Source of the DNA: GCA-2718845 sp913041905
GTDB taxonomy: Bacteria > Pseudomonadota > Gammaproteobacteria > GCA-002705445 > GCA-002716945
Reading direction: 5' to 3'
Length of the DNA: 48,404 nt
Assembly (NCBI GenBank): GCA_913041905.1
Contig: CAJWJQ010000002.1
Location: 1-48,404 of the forward strand
Shown here: positions 31,595 to 41,109 of the stretch, one piece after another
Position numbering within the stretch: the stretch's first letter is position 1
Layout of the letters: each line of letters opens with the position of its first letter
Translations under genes and position numbers: made by a program
Notes under the pieces: model-generated
What the model saw: the letters and a program-made list of their open reading frames with translations, nothing else
Told to the model about the DNA's origin: nothing
Database searches by the model: none

Positions 31595-34459
31595 ATGAAA
31601 AAGAATATCTTTGTTAAAGGTGCTCGTACACACAATTTAAAAAATATTAATATAGAAATTCCTCGAGATAAGCTAATAACTATAACAGGCTTGTCGGGCT
31701 CCGGAAAATCATCATTAGCTTTTGATACAATTTTTGCAGAAGGACAGAGGCGTTATATGGAATCTTTATCGTCTTATGCTAGGCAATTTTTATCTATGAT
31801 GGATAAACCTGATGTAGATGTCATTGAAGGCTTATCTCCAGCAATATCTATAGAACAAAAGTCATCTTCACATAATCCTAGATCGACAGTGGGCACAGTA
31901 ACTGAAATTTATGATTATTTAAGGTTATTGTTTGCAAGAGTAGGCTCACCGAAATGTCCGGAACATTCTATAGAATTAAAATCTATGACTTTTAGCGATA
32001 TAACTAAAAAAATAATTAAAGACAATGGTGGAGAAAAAATTATGTTGTTAGCTCCTGTGGTAAAACAACAAAAAGGAGAACATGCTAAATTAATACAATC
32101 ATTTGCTCAACAGGGGTATAAAAGAATAAGGGTAAATGGAGAAGTTATAAATATTAATGATATGTCTAAACACATGATTAATCATATTATAGACCCTAAG
32201 AAGAAAAATAATATTGAATTTGTTATAGACAGATTAAGCTCTGTAGAAAAAAATGATGCTCAAAGAATTATAGAGTCAGTAGAATTAGCTTCGAAGTTTT
32301 CTGATGGTTTGATTTATTGTTGTAATGTTGCAACAAACAAGATAGAGAATGTTTTCTCTACAAAATATGCATGCCCTCACTGCGGTTATTCAATAGGAGC
32401 ATTAGAGCCAAAATTATTTTCATTTAATAGCCCTGTTGGTGCATGTGAATCCTGTGATGGATTAGGTGTAAGTGAATTTTTTGATCCAGAGAAAATAATT
32501 GTTAATCAAGAGTTGAGCTTAACAAAGGGAGCTATATACGGATGGGATGATAAAAGCGCCTATTATAATTTATTATTAGAAAGCTTATCTAATCATTATA
32601 AAGTAGATTTAAATACCCCGTATAAAAAACTACCAAAAAAATTCAAAAAAATACTATTTTATGGTAGTGAAAATGAAATTATACAAATGAAATATGTAAA
32701 AGGATTTAGAAGCAAAAATAAAGAAAGTTATGTTGTTAAAGAAGAGGTTTGGGAGGGTATAATTGAAAAATTTGAAAGACAATACGAGAATGGTTCCTTT
32801 GCAGCACAAAAAAGATTATTCAAATACTTAAATATAGCTAAATGTACTGATTGCGAAGGGAAAAGGCTAAACAAAAAAAGTAGAAATATATTTATATTTA
32901 ATAAGTCTATTAGCGATATTACAGAATTAACTATTGAAGAATGTTTAGATTTTTTTAAAAAAATAAAATTTGAGGGCATGCTAAAAGAAATATCTAATAA
33001 AATAATTTTAGAAATAATAAGTAGATTAAATTTTTTGAATGATGTTGGATTAAATTACCTCACTATTGATCGCAGCGCTGAAACTTTATCCGGTGGAGAA
33101 GCTCAAAGAATAAGATTGGCTAGTCAAATTGGTTCTGGTTTAGTTGGGGTCATGTATATCCTAGATGAGCCGTCTATTGGTCTTCATCAAAGAGACAATG
33201 GTAAATTACTTAAGACGTTACGTAATCTGCGTGATTTAGGGAATACAGTTATAGTTGTAGAACATGATGAAGACACTATTCTATCATCAGATTATATTGT
33301 AGATGTTGGTCCTGGAGCTGGGGACTCTGGTGGTGAAATTGTCTTTGTTGGCAAACCAAATGATATTAAAAAAATAAAAAATTCATATACCGGTCAATAT
33401 ATTTCAGGAATAAAGAAAATATCAATTCCAAAACAAAGATTAAAATTTAATTCAAAAAAAACATTAACAATACACAAAGCAACTACAAATAATTTAAATA
33501 ACCTTAATATTAAAATACCTCTTGGTTTGCTAACTTGTATAACTGGCGTATCAGGATCAGGCAAATCAACCTTGGTTAATAATATTCTTTATGAATATAT
33601 TTATAATGAATTTTCAGAAAAAGATAATTCTCAAACAGGTTGTGAAAAAATAACTGGATTAGAACATATTGATAAAATTATTGAAATAGACCAAAGCCCA
33701 ATAGGAAGAACTCCTAGGTCAAATCCTGTAACATATACTGGGATTTTTACACATATTAGAGATTTGTTTGCGCTCACCAAAGAATCTAGGGCGAGAGGTT
33801 ATAGTCCTGGAAGATTTAGTTTCAACGTTAAAGGTGGAAGATGCGATGCGTGTGAAGGTGATGGTGTTATTAAAGTGGAAATGCACTTTTTATCAGATGT
33901 ATATGTTAAATGTGATAACTGTAATGGAAAAAGATATAATGATCAAACTTTAGAAATTAATTTAAAATCTAAAACTATTAGCGATGTTTTAAATTTTACA
34001 GTTTTAGAAGCTTTAAAATTCTTTCATAATTATCCAAATATAAAACGGAAATTAGAAATTTTAGATGAGGTTGGTCTCTCATATATAAAACTTGGACAAA
34101 ATGCCACAACATTATCAGGAGGAGAGGCTCAGAGAATAAAATTAGCTAAAGAGCTTATAAAAAGAGATACGGGAAAAACTATATATTTATTAGATGAACC
34201 CACAACAGGTCTTCACTTTCATGATGTAGCTAAACTGCTAAAAGTTTTAGACAAACTCAAAGCTAGAGGTAATACTCTTATTATTATAGAACATAATTTG
34301 GAAGTTATAAAAACAGCTGATTGGCTTATAGATTTGGGCCCCGAGGGGGGTATTGGTGGAGGCAATGTTGTTGCTGAAGGTACGCCTGAAGAGGTTTCTA
34401 AAAATAAAAAATCTTTTACTGGGGTGTTTCTAAAAAATAAGCTTAACTGTTCAAACTAG
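31595..34459 (+). CDS. uvrA: excinuclease ABC subunit A
   Basis: Damage-recognition ATPase of nucleotide excision repair, 954 residues. It has two ABC modules with Walker A GLSGSGKSS and GVSGSGKST, two LSGGEAQRI signatures, and ILDEPSIGL and LLDEPTTGL Walker B motifs. Zinc modules are CPHCGYSIGA...CESCDGLG and CDACEGDG...CDNCNGKR. No Shine-Dalgarno sequence lies in front of the ATG, only a TATCAT box ending 9 bases before it. The last 17 bases overlap convergent rplQ. Confidence 0.98.
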   Translation: MKKNIFVKGARTHNLKNINIEIPRDKLITITGLSGSGKSSLAFDTIFAEGQRRYMESLSSYARQFLSMMDKPDVDVIEGLSPAISIEQKSSSHNPRSTVGTVTEIYDYLRLLFARVGSPKCPEHSIELKSMTFSDITKKIIKDNGGEKIMLLAPVVKQQKGEHAKLIQSFAQQGYKRIRVNGEVININDMSKHMINHIIDPKKKNNIEFVIDRLSSVEKNDAQRIIESVELASKFSDGLIYCCNVATNKIENVFSTKYACPHCGYSIGALEPKLFSFNSPVGACESCDGLGVSEFFDPEKIIVNQELSLTKGAIYGWDDKSAYYNLLLESLSNHYKVDLNTPYKKLPKKFKKILFYGSENEIIQMKYVKGFRSKNKESYVVKEEVWEGIIEKFERQYENGSFAAQKRLFKYLNIAKCTDCEGKRLNKKSRNIFIFNKSISDITELTIEECLDFFKKIKFEGMLKEISNKIILEIISRLNFLNDVGLNYLTIDRSAETLSGGEAQRIRLASQIGSGLVGVMYILDEPSIGLHQRDNGKLLKTLRNLRDLGNTVIVVEHDEDTILSSDYIVDVGPGAGDSGGEIVFVGKPNDIKKIKNSYTGQYISGIKKISIPKQRLKFNSKKTLTIHKATTNNLNNLNIKIPLGLLTCITGVSGSGKSTLVNNILYEYIYNEFSEKDNSQTGCEKITGLEHIDKIIEIDQSPIGRTPRSNPVTYTGIFTHIRDLFALTKESRARGYSPGRFSFNVKGGRCDACEGDGVIKVEMHFLSDVYVKCDNCNGKRYNDQTLEINLKSKTISDVLNFTVLEALKFFHNYPNIKRKLEILDEVGLSYIKLGQNATTLSGGEAQRIKLAKELIKRDTGKTIYLLDEPTTGLHFHDVAKLLKVLDKLKARGNTLIIIEHNLEVIKTADWLIDLGPEGGIGGGNVVAEGTPEEVSKNKKSFTGVFLKNKLNCSN

Positions 34460-34814
34460 GTTTTTCTGTTAATTCTACATACGCTTGAGGAGACGCATCC
34501 CCTAATTTACAACCAAACTTAAGAATTCTCATGTATCCTCCCGGTTTGTTTTTAAACCTAGGGCCAAGATCTTCAAATAATTTTTTAACTATTTTTTTAT
34601 TTCTAATTTTAGAATAAGCTAATCTTCTTCTCATTAAGTTATCTTGTTTAGCTAAAGTTATAAGAGGCTCTGCAACTCTACGTAATTCCTTAGCTTTAGG
34701 AATAGATGTTTTGATTTTTTCAAACTCAAACAAAGATAGGGTGAGATTCTTCATCATAGCTTTTCTATGAGACGAATTCCTGTTTAACTGTCTTCCGCTT
34801 TTTTTATGCCTCAT
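34443..34814 (-). CDS. rplQ: 50S ribosomal protein L17
   Basis: A 123-residue L17 with the conserved start MRHKKSGRQLNRNSSHRKAM and the C-terminal GGYMRILKFGCKLGDASPQAYVEL. It is the last gene of the alpha operon and overlaps the rpoA stop by 4 bases. Its 3' end overlaps uvrA by 17 bases, so no separate terminator fits between them. Confidence 0.97.
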   Translation of the reverse strand: MRHKKSGRQLNRNSSHRKAMMKNLTLSLFEFEKIKTSIPKAKELRRVAEPLITLAKQDNLMRRRLAYSKIRNKKIVKKLFEDLGPRFKNKPGGYMRILKFGCKLGDASPQAYVELTEKPSLNS

Positions 34815-35797
34815 ACTCTCTTCTCAATACCTTTAGGAGGCCAATCTTCAAGTTTTATTCCCAAAGATAAGCTGTGTGTTGCTAATACATCTTTAATTTC
34901 AGTCAATGATTTTTTACCTAGGTTAGGGGTTTTTAATAATTCATTTTCACTGCGTTGAACTAAATCTCCAATATAATAAATATTTTCAGCTTTTAAGCAA
35001 TTAGCTGACCTTACTGTTAGCTCTAAATCATCTACTGGTCTTAATAATACTGGGTCTATTTGTGGTACATCAGTATCTTCAACGGCTTCTTCTTGGACTT
35101 CTAAATATGTAAATACGTCTAATTGATTTCTGAGAATTTGCCCAGCTTTTCTAATTGCATCCTCTGGCTCAATTGTCGCGTTAGTTTTTAAATCTATAAC
35201 TAATTTATCTAAATCAGTTCTTTGTTTAACTCTTGCGGTATCAACATTATAAGTTACTTGAACCACTGGACTAAATGAAGCATCTAATTGCATTTTTCCA
35301 ATACCCAAATCTTCTTGCTCGTTAAATTTTCTTTTCTGTGCTTGTTGATAACCCCTTCCTTGGCTTACTGTCATATTAATAATTAATTCAGTTTTATCAT
35401 TTGTAATATTAGCAATACAAAACTCAGGATTTTTAATTTCTAAATCTGGATTATCGGTTATATCAGAAGCAAGAACTGGCCCAGTACCTTTTTTTCTTAA
35501 CGTAACCTCTAGCGAATCTTTTTCATGTAAAACCAATGCTAATTTTTTAATATTTAATAATATTTCCAATACATCTTCTTGCACACCTTCTATAGTGCTA
35601 TATTCATGTAAAATATTATCTATCGTGACTTCTGTTACAGCGCTACCTGGTAATGATGATAATAGCACTCTTCTTAAAGCATTTCCCAGTGTGTGCCCAA
35701 AACCCCTTTCAAGAGGTTCTATGCTTATTTTTGCATGCGTCGGGCTTATAGCTTCTATGTCTACAAGTTTTGGTCTTAGAAAGTCATTTTTATTCAT
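34811..35797 (-). CDS. rpoA: RNA polymerase alpha subunit
   Basis: A 328-residue alpha subunit. The N-terminal dimerisation domain includes EPLERGFGHTLGNALRRVLL. The C-terminal domain carries VDDLELTVRSANCLKAENI with the DNA-contacting Arg, and NLGKKSLTEIKDVL. It lies between rpsD and rplQ in the standard alpha operon. Confidence 0.98.
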   Translation of the reverse strand: MNKNDFLRPKLVDIEAISPTHAKISIEPLERGFGHTLGNALRRVLLSSLPGSAVTEVTIDNILHEYSTIEGVQEDVLEILLNIKKLALVLHEKDSLEVTLRKKGTGPVLASDITDNPDLEIKNPEFCIANITNDKTELIINMTVSQGRGYQQAQKRKFNEQEDLGIGKMQLDASFSPVVQVTYNVDTARVKQRTDLDKLVIDLKTNATIEPEDAIRKAGQILRNQLDVFTYLEVQEEAVEDTDVPQIDPVLLRPVDDLELTVRSANCLKAENIYYIGDLVQRSENELLKTPNLGKKSLTEIKDVLATHSLSLGIKLEDWPPKGIEKRV

Positions 35798-35804
35798 ATT
35801 TCAC

Positions 35805-36428
35805 CTATTTTGAGTATAATTCTACAATTAACGATTCATTTATTTCTGAAGGTAATTCTTTGCGTTCAGGTATTCTTATAAACGTTCCTTCGCACTTCTT
35901 AGAATCAACTTCAATCCAGTCATTAAAACCTCTTGTTTCAGCTAAACTCATAGCAAACTTAACTCTAGTTTGTTCTTTTTTACTATTTCTAACTGAAATT
36001 TTATCTTTAGGGCTAACTTGATAAGATGGTATATTAACAATATCTCCATTAACTTCAATATTTTTATGGCTAACAAGTTGTCGAGATTCTGCTCTAGTAG
36101 AGCCAAACCCTAGCCTATAAACCACATTATCTAATCTCGATTCCAACATGGTCAACAGATTTTCTCCAGTCGAACCTTTTTTGCTTGCTGATTTTTTATA
36201 ATAATTTCTAAATTGTTTCTCTAAAATCCCATATATTCTTTTTACTTTCTGTTTCTCTCTTAGCTGCATTGAATAATCAGAGCTTTTTACTCTTCTTGCG
36301 TCTGCTGATTGGCCGGGTTTTTTTTCTAAATTACATTTTGTTTCCAGTGACCTGCTTCCTGACTTTAAATAAAGATCCGTACCTTCTCTTCTCATCAATT
36401 TACATTTAGATCCTATAAATTTAGCCAT
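35805..36428 (-). CDS. rpsD: 30S ribosomal protein S4
   Basis: A 207-residue S4, the same size as in E. coli, with LMRREGTDLYLKSGSRS, the S4 RNA-binding domain (MLESRLDNVVYRLGFGSTRA) and the end INESLIVELYSK. ATG 36428 is chosen over an in-frame codon 12 residues upstream. It matches the family start (MAKFIGSKCKL), and GGAG sits at the right spacing. S4 usually represses the alpha operon by binding its leader; I see no clear copy of that pseudoknot here. Confidence 0.97.
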   Translation of the reverse strand: MAKFIGSKCKLMRREGTDLYLKSGSRSLETKCNLEKKPGQSADARRVKSSDYSMQLREKQKVKRIYGILEKQFRNYYKKSASKKGSTGENLLTMLESRLDNVVYRLGFGSTRAESRQLVSHKNIEVNGDIVNIPSYQVSPKDKISVRNSKKEQTRVKFAMSLAETRGFNDWIEVDSKKCEGTFIRIPERKELPSEINESLIVELYSK

Positions 36429-36429
36429 A

Positions 36430-36819
36430 TTAAACTCTCCTTTTTTTAGGTGGTCTGCAACCATTATGAGGCAATGGCGTTATATCTGTTATATTTGTAA
36501 TTTTATACCCTGCGCTATTTAAAGCTCTAACTGCAGAATCTCTACCTGGGCCTGGTCCTTTTACCAATACCTCTAATGTCTTTACTCCAAACTCAGAAGC
36601 TTTGTTTGCTGCTTTCTCTGCGGCTATTTGTGCGGCAAACGGCGTACTCTTTCTGGAACCTCTAAATCCAGATCCTCCTGAAGTTGCCCAAGATAAAGTA
36701 TTACCCTGTTTATCAGTAATGGTTACTATTGTGTTATTAAAAGACGCATAGATATGAGCCACACCTTCGCTTACTATTCTTTTTTCTTTTTTCTTTTTTG
36801 GTTTAGTTGTTGATACCAT
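36430..36819 (-). CDS. rpsK: 30S ribosomal protein S11
   Basis: A 129-residue S11 with GVAHIYASFNNTIVTITDKQGN, the GPGPGRDSAVRAL segment and the end ITDITPLPHNGCRPPKKRRV. It has a slightly Lys-rich N terminus. It lies 1 base before rpsD and just after rpsM. Confidence 0.98.
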   Translation of the reverse strand: MVSTTKPKKKKEKRIVSEGVAHIYASFNNTIVTITDKQGNTLSWATSGGSGFRGSRKSTPFAAQIAAEKAANKASEFGVKTLEVLVKGPGPGRDSAVRALNSAGYKITNITDITPLPHNGCRPPKKRRV

Positions 36820-36820
36820 A

Positions 36821-37180
36821 TTATTTAGCCTTTAATAGTTTTCTTGGTCCTTTTCTAGTTCTACTGTTATTTTTGGTTTTTTGTCCTCTTAAAGGCAAGC
36901 TTTTGCGGTGTCGTATACCTCTGTAAGAACCTATATCCATTAGTCTTTTTATATTTATTGAAGTCTCTCTTCTTAGGTCGCCTTCCAATTGATATTTTTC
37001 AACAAAATTTCTTAGAACCTCGAGATCTTTTTCATTTAAATCTTTGACTTTTTTAGTTCTATCTACGCCAGAATCAGAGCAAATTTTATTCGCTCTTGTT
37101 ATGCCAATACCATATATAGCAGTCAATGCTATCCAAACATGCTTATTATTAGGTAAATTTATTCCTGCTATTCTAGCCAT
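36821..37180 (-). CDS. rpsM: 30S ribosomal protein S13
   Basis: A 119-residue S13 starting MARIAGINLPNNKHVWIALT, with the helix-two-turn-helix YGIGITRANKICSDSG and the basic C-terminal tail SYRGIRHRKSLPLRGQKTKN. It is the first gene of the alpha part of the cluster, 54 bases after rpmJ. Confidence 0.98.
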   Translation of the reverse strand: MARIAGINLPNNKHVWIALTAIYGIGITRANKICSDSGVDRTKKVKDLNEKDLEVLRNFVEKYQLEGDLRRETSINIKRLMDIGSYRGIRHRKSLPLRGQKTKNNSRTRKGPRKLLKAK

Positions 37181-37234
37181 TTATTACTCTCTGAACGATG
37201 ATTTTATATTTCATTTGATATTAATACAACCTCT

Positions 37235-37348
37235 TTAACCTTGTCTTTGTTTATGTCTTGGATCTTTACATATAATCCTAACAACTCTATTTCTTCGAAT
37301 TACTCTACAATTTCTACAAAGCTTTTTAACAGATGCGCGAACTTTCAT
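37235..37348 (-). CDS. rpmJ: 50S ribosomal protein L36
   Basis: A 37-residue L36: it opens MKVRASVKKLCRNCRV and ends CKDPRHKQRQG. The zinc ligands Cys-x2-Cys...Cys-x4-His of the zinc-binding form are all present. It lies between secY (2-base gap) and rpsM, the standard place. Confidence 0.96.
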   Translation of the reverse strand: MKVRASVKKLCRNCRVIRRNRVVRIICKDPRHKQRQG

Positions 37349-37350
37349 AA

Positions 37351-38700
37351 TTATCTTAATCCTCCGCCAATTCCTTTAAGATTAGCCTTTTTCATCATTC
37401 CCTCATATTGATGAGATAAAAGGTGGGACTGAATTTGTGCCATTAAATCCATAACAACTATCACAACAATTAATAAAGACGTTCCTCCAAAATAAAATGG
37501 TACATTAAAATATAAGATTAAAAATTCTGGTAATAGGCAAACAGAGGTAATATATATAGCTCCGATAGTTGTTAATTTTGTTGTTATATCATCTATATAT
37601 TTTGCTGTCTGATCTCCTGGTCTAATTCCAGGAATAAATGCTCCTGATTTTTTTAAGTTATCTGCTGTTTCATTAGAATTAAAAACAAGTGCAGTATAAA
37701 AATAACAAAAGAAAATAATTGTTAAAGAATATAATAATATATATAAAGGTTGTCCCGGAGTAAGTGATAACGCAATATTTTGAACGATGCCACCATCCGA
37801 ACCTGTTCCGCTCCAACTTGCTATAGTTGCGGGAAATAAAATTATAGCTGATGCAAAAATAGGAGGTATTACACCTGCCATGTTTATTTTTAATGGAAGA
37901 TGAGTGCTTTGTGCTGCATACATTTTTCTACCTTGCATTTTTCTAGCATAATTGATTGGAATTTTTCTTTGCCCTCTTTCTATAAAAATGACAAATGCTG
38001 TTATAACAAGAACCAATAAGAATATTAAAATTACAGTAAAATTTTGCAGCTCGCCATTTCTAGCAAGGTCTATTGTGTTTCCTATAGCAGAAGGTAACCC
38101 TGCAGCTATACCCGCAAAAATCAGTATTGAAATACCATTACCTATTCCTCTCTCTGTTATTTGCTCACCAAGCCATACCAAAAACATTGTTCCTGTAACC
38201 AATGTTATAATTGCTATAAACAAAAAATTTATACCTGGATCAAGAACCAGTGTTGTGCTTGATGTGTTTTGATTTTGAAGCGCATTCGCTACTCCAGTTG
38301 ACTGTAGAACTGCTAATAAAACAGTGAAATACCTTGTGTATTTAGTTATTTTTTTTCTTCCTCTTTCTCCTTCCTTCCTAAGCTGTATTAATGGCGCATA
38401 TACATGAGTCATCATTTGAATAATTATAGATGCTGATATATATGGCATAACTCCTAATGCAAAAATAGACATTCTTGATAAAGATCCACCCGAGAACATA
38501 TTAAACATATCAAGTATGCTGCCTCGTTGTTGTTCAAATAAAAATTTCATTACAGAAGGGTCTATTCCAGGTAAAGTTATAAAACTACCTAATCTAAATA
38601 TAATTAAAGCAAAAATAACAAAAAATACCCTCTGTCTTAACTCATTTGATTTAGTTAAACCTCCTAATCCTCCAGTCATATTTGATTTTGATTTAGCCAT
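37351..38700 (-). CDS. secY: preprotein translocase subunit SecY
   Basis: A 449-residue, ten-helix channel subunit of the Sec translocon. Visible motifs are LPGIDPSVMKFLFEQQRGS with the plug region, YISASIIIQMMTHVYAPL, INYARKMQGRKMYAAQSTHL and PLKINMAGVIPPIFASAI, and GFIPGIRPG-like GAFIPGIRPGDQTAKYID. It lies in the spc operon between rplO and rpmJ. Confidence 0.98.
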   Translation of the reverse strand: MAKSKSNMTGGLGGLTKSNELRQRVFFVIFALIIFRLGSFITLPGIDPSVMKFLFEQQRGSILDMFNMFSGGSLSRMSIFALGVMPYISASIIIQMMTHVYAPLIQLRKEGERGRKKITKYTRYFTVLLAVLQSTGVANALQNQNTSSTTLVLDPGINFLFIAIITLVTGTMFLVWLGEQITERGIGNGISILIFAGIAAGLPSAIGNTIDLARNGELQNFTVILIFLLVLVITAFVIFIERGQRKIPINYARKMQGRKMYAAQSTHLPLKINMAGVIPPIFASAIILFPATIASWSGTGSDGGIVQNIALSLTPGQPLYILLYSLTIIFFCYFYTALVFNSNETADNLKKSGAFIPGIRPGDQTAKYIDDITTKLTTIGAIYITSVCLLPEFLILYFNVPFYFGGTSLLIVVIVVMDLMAQIQSHLLSHQYEGMMKKANLKGIGGGLR

Positions 38701-38704
38701 AATT

Positions 38705-39124
38705 CTATTTACTTATAAACTCCGATACAGATTTTGTGCAAGAGATATCTTTAAGGGTTTTCTTGTCTTTTATCGTGCAAGGTCCAATCACTTTTACTTT
38801 TTTTATTTTAGATTTAATAAGTTTGTATTTTTTTAATATATCAATAGTTATTTCTTTTTCTTTTATAACCGACAATCTGTCATATTTAATATCCATAGAC
38901 AGAAGGTTTGTTCTAGAGGAAAATCCTACTTTTGGCAATCTTCTTTGTAATGGCATTTGTCCGCCTTCGAAACCAACTTGAATCTTGCCTCCTGTTCTAG
39001 ATTTTTGTCCTTTGTGACCACGTCCACAGGTTTTCCCAGTGCCAGAAGCAATTCCTCTGCCAACTCTTTTCTTTTTATTTTTACTATCAATATTTGGTTT
39101 TAATTTATTTAATAAGCTAGTCAT
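38705..39124 (-). CDS. rplO: 50S ribosomal protein L15
   Basis: A 139-residue L15 with the N-terminal RVGRGIASGTGKTCGRGHKG glycine/arginine-rich arm and GFEGGQMPLQRRLPKVGF. The C-terminal half is diverged and Lys-rich. It lies 4 bases upstream of secY and 8 bases downstream of rpmD. Confidence 0.96.
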   Translation of the reverse strand: MTSLLNKLKPNIDSKNKKKRVGRGIASGTGKTCGRGHKGQKSRTGGKIQVGFEGGQMPLQRRLPKVGFSSRTNLLSMDIKYDRLSVIKEKEITIDILKKYKLIKSKIKKVKVIGPCTIKDKKTLKDISCTKSVSEFISK

Positions 39125-39132
39125 ATCAACAC

Positions 39133-39324
39133 CTAAATATTTATCTCCACCATATGATTAACTACTTTTATCATTCCTCTATTCTCTGGGGTATCTTTAA
39201 TAGTTACTGTATGATTTATCTTTCTTAAACCTAATCCTTTGATACAAGATATTTGTTTTTTTGTACAACCTATGAGACTTCTGGTTTGTTTTACATTTAT
39301 TTTTTTTAATTCTTTTTTAACCAT
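39133..39324 (-). CDS. rpmD: 50S ribosomal protein L30
   Basis: A 63-residue L30 with VKQTRSLIGCTKKQISCIKG, LGLRKINHTVTIKDTPENRG and the end MIKVVNHMVEI. It lies 2 bases after rpsE in the spc operon. Confidence 0.96.
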   Translation of the reverse strand: MVKKELKKINVKQTRSLIGCTKKQISCIKGLGLRKINHTVTIKDTPENRGMIKVVNHMVEINI

Positions 39325-39326
39325 AA

Positions 39327-39818
39327 TTACAACTCACTAGTTTTTTTGCCTCTTTTTGCGGCTATATATGCTGGATAATACATTGCCTCTAAACCTTTTA
39401 CTGTTGCTTTTACAACATTAATTGGGTTTGTTGACCCAATGCTCTTTGCAAGAACATTATGTATGCCTGTTGCTTCAAATACAGCTCTCATAGCGCCGCC
39501 AGCTATCACGCCAGTACCTTCTCCAGCGGGTTGCATATAAACTTTTGCTGATCCATAGGAATGAGTAATAGAATGATAGAGAGTCCCTTTTTTTAAAGCT
39601 ACTGTTATCATACTTTTTTTGGCTTTTTCCATAGCTTTTTGTATAGCTACAGGTACCTCTTTGGCCTTCCCATATCCATATCCAACTCTACCGTGTCCAT
39701 CACCCACTACAGTTAAAGCAGTAAACCCAAATTGTCTTCCACCTTTAACAACTTTAGCTGTTCTATTGACGGCTACCAATTTTTCTATATAATCAGATTT
39801 TTTTTCATCAAACGCCAT
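39327..39818 (-). CDS. rpsE: 30S ribosomal protein S5
   Basis: A 163-residue S5 with VNRTAKVVKGGRQFGFTALT and VVGDGHGRVGYGYGKAKEVP, the AGEGTGVIAGGAMRAVFEAT loop and the end YIAAKRGKKTSEL. It overlaps rplR by 1 base. Confidence 0.98.
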   Translation of the reverse strand: MAFDEKKSDYIEKLVAVNRTAKVVKGGRQFGFTALTVVGDGHGRVGYGYGKAKEVPVAIQKAMEKAKKSMITVALKKGTLYHSITHSYGSAKVYMQPAGEGTGVIAGGAMRAVFEATGIHNVLAKSIGSTNPINVVKATVKGLEAMYYPAYIAAKRGKKTSEL

Positions 39819-40183
39819 TATATTTTTACTCCATTTTCTCGAATTGACTCAGCTAACGCTTTTATTTTTCCATGATATTTGTAACCAGATCTATCAAATG
39901 CTACTTTTTCAATTTTTTCTTTTTTCACAAACTCTGCAATAATTTTTCCTATTATTTTAGATGTTTCAATATTATTAGATTTAACTTTTTTCCTAATATT
40001 TTTTTGATTAGTTGACACTGTCGTTAGAACCTTATCACCATTTGATGTAAGTAATTGTACATACATATGCTTAATAGACCTGTAAACACTTAATCTGTGT
40101 GCTCCTGATTGCCCAATTCTTTTTCTAGTTTTACAAGCTCTTCGTAAACGTGAATTTTTCTTATTTTGGTTTATACGAATCAT
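39818..40183 (-). CDS. rplR: 50S ribosomal protein L18
   Basis: A 121-residue L18 that binds 5S rRNA. It has RLSVYRSIKHMYVQLL and AFDRSGYKYHGKIKALAESIRENG at the C terminus. Relative to E. coli the middle is more Lys/Asn-rich. It overlaps rplF by 4 bases. Confidence 0.96.
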   Translation of the reverse strand: MIRINQNKKNSRLRRACKTRKRIGQSGAHRLSVYRSIKHMYVQLLTSNGDKVLTTVSTNQKNIRKKVKSNNIETSKIIGKIIAEFVKKEKIEKVAFDRSGYKYHGKIKALAESIRENGVKI

Positions 40184-40707
40184 TTTTTCTTAGCCTCTTT
40201 TTTAACAATATGTTCATCTTCATATCTAATTCCTTTTCCTTTGTAAGGCTCTGGAGATCTAATTGATCTTATTTCTGCCGCAGCTTGTCCTACTTTTTGT
40301 CTATCTGCCCCAGATATTACAATTTCTGTTTGAGAGGGTGTCTCAATTTTTAAATCATCAGGTATGGGATAATTTACAGGGTGTGAGTAACCAACAACTA
40401 ATTCAAGTGATTTACCCTGGGTTTTAGCTCTATATCCCACGCCCACAAGTTTTAATTTTTTTATCCATCCTTTTGATACTCCATGAATCATATTATATAA
40501 AAGAGCTCTAGTTGTTCCAGACAATGGTTTGAAGCTTTCGTCTTTAGTGTTGACGCTAAGCTCTCCATCTTTTTCAGTTATAGTTATCTTGTCATTTTTA
40601 ATAAAAGATAATTTTCCTAATGGACCCTCAACCTGTACTTCATTTAGATTAATACTAAATTTTATATTTTCTGGTACTACTACTGGTTTTCTTGCAACTT
40701 TAGACAT
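40180..40707 (-). CDS. rplF: 50S ribosomal protein L6
   Basis: A 175-residue L6 starting MSKVARKPVVVPENIKFSIN, with VEGPLGKLSF, GVGYRAKTQGKSLELVVGYS and the end RSPEPYKGKGIRYEDE. I chose ATG 40707 because it matches the family start. An in-frame ATG 13 codons upstream would overlap rpsH and add a sequence not found in L6. Confidence 0.96.
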   Translation of the reverse strand: MSKVARKPVVVPENIKFSINLNEVQVEGPLGKLSFIKNDKITITEKDGELSVNTKDESFKPLSGTTRALLYNMIHGVSKGWIKKLKLVGVGYRAKTQGKSLELVVGYSHPVNYPIPDDLKIETPSQTEIVISGADRQKVGQAAAEIRSIRSPEPYKGKGIRYEDEHIVKKEAKKK

Positions 40708-40712
40708 ATTTT

Positions 40713-41105
40713 CTATGAGACAAAACAAATTATCTCTCCTCCGCAATTTTTTTCACGCGCCTGTTTATCAGTCATTACCCCATGAGATGTAGACACAATA
40801 CAAATACCAAGACCATTATTAACAACAGGTATTTGATTAGCTTGTTTAAATATTCTGAGTCCTGGTCTACTAATTCTTTTAATTTCTTCAATAACAGGTT
40901 TTCCTTCATAATATTTTAAGCGAACTTTTATATTCTTTTTTGTATCGCCACCTATTTCAGATGATTCAATATATCCTTCGTCTTTCAATACATTGCATAT
41001 TGAAAATTTCATCTTGGAATACGGAATACTTACATCAACTTTGGATGATGTTTGCGCATTTCTTATTCTTGTAAGTAAATCTGCTATTGTATCACTCATG
41101 CTCAT
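40713..41105 (-). CDS. rpsH: 30S ribosomal protein S8
   Basis: A 130-residue S8, the E. coli length, with DTIADLLTRIRNAQ, RISRPGLRIFKQANQIP and VVNNGLGICIVSTSHGVMTD, and the end GGEIICFVS. S8 is the usual translational repressor of the spc operon, acting near rplE. I did not identify its target hairpin. Confidence 0.97.
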   Translation of the reverse strand: MSMSDTIADLLTRIRNAQTSSKVDVSIPYSKMKFSICNVLKDEGYIESSEIGGDTKKNIKVRLKYYEGKPVIEEIKRISRPGLRIFKQANQIPVVNNGLGICIVSTSHGVMTDKQAREKNCGGEIICFVS

Positions 41106-41109
41106 AATT

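Noticed and set aside
34335..34360. G/C-rich GGGCCCCGAGGGG stretch near the end of uvrA as a terminator
   Set aside because: The loop would be two bases and there is no T-run; it is coding sequence.
36429..36464. Extended rpsD start 12 codons upstream
   Set aside because: Overlaps rpsK, does not match S4 N termini, and the GGAG site serves the 36428 ATG.
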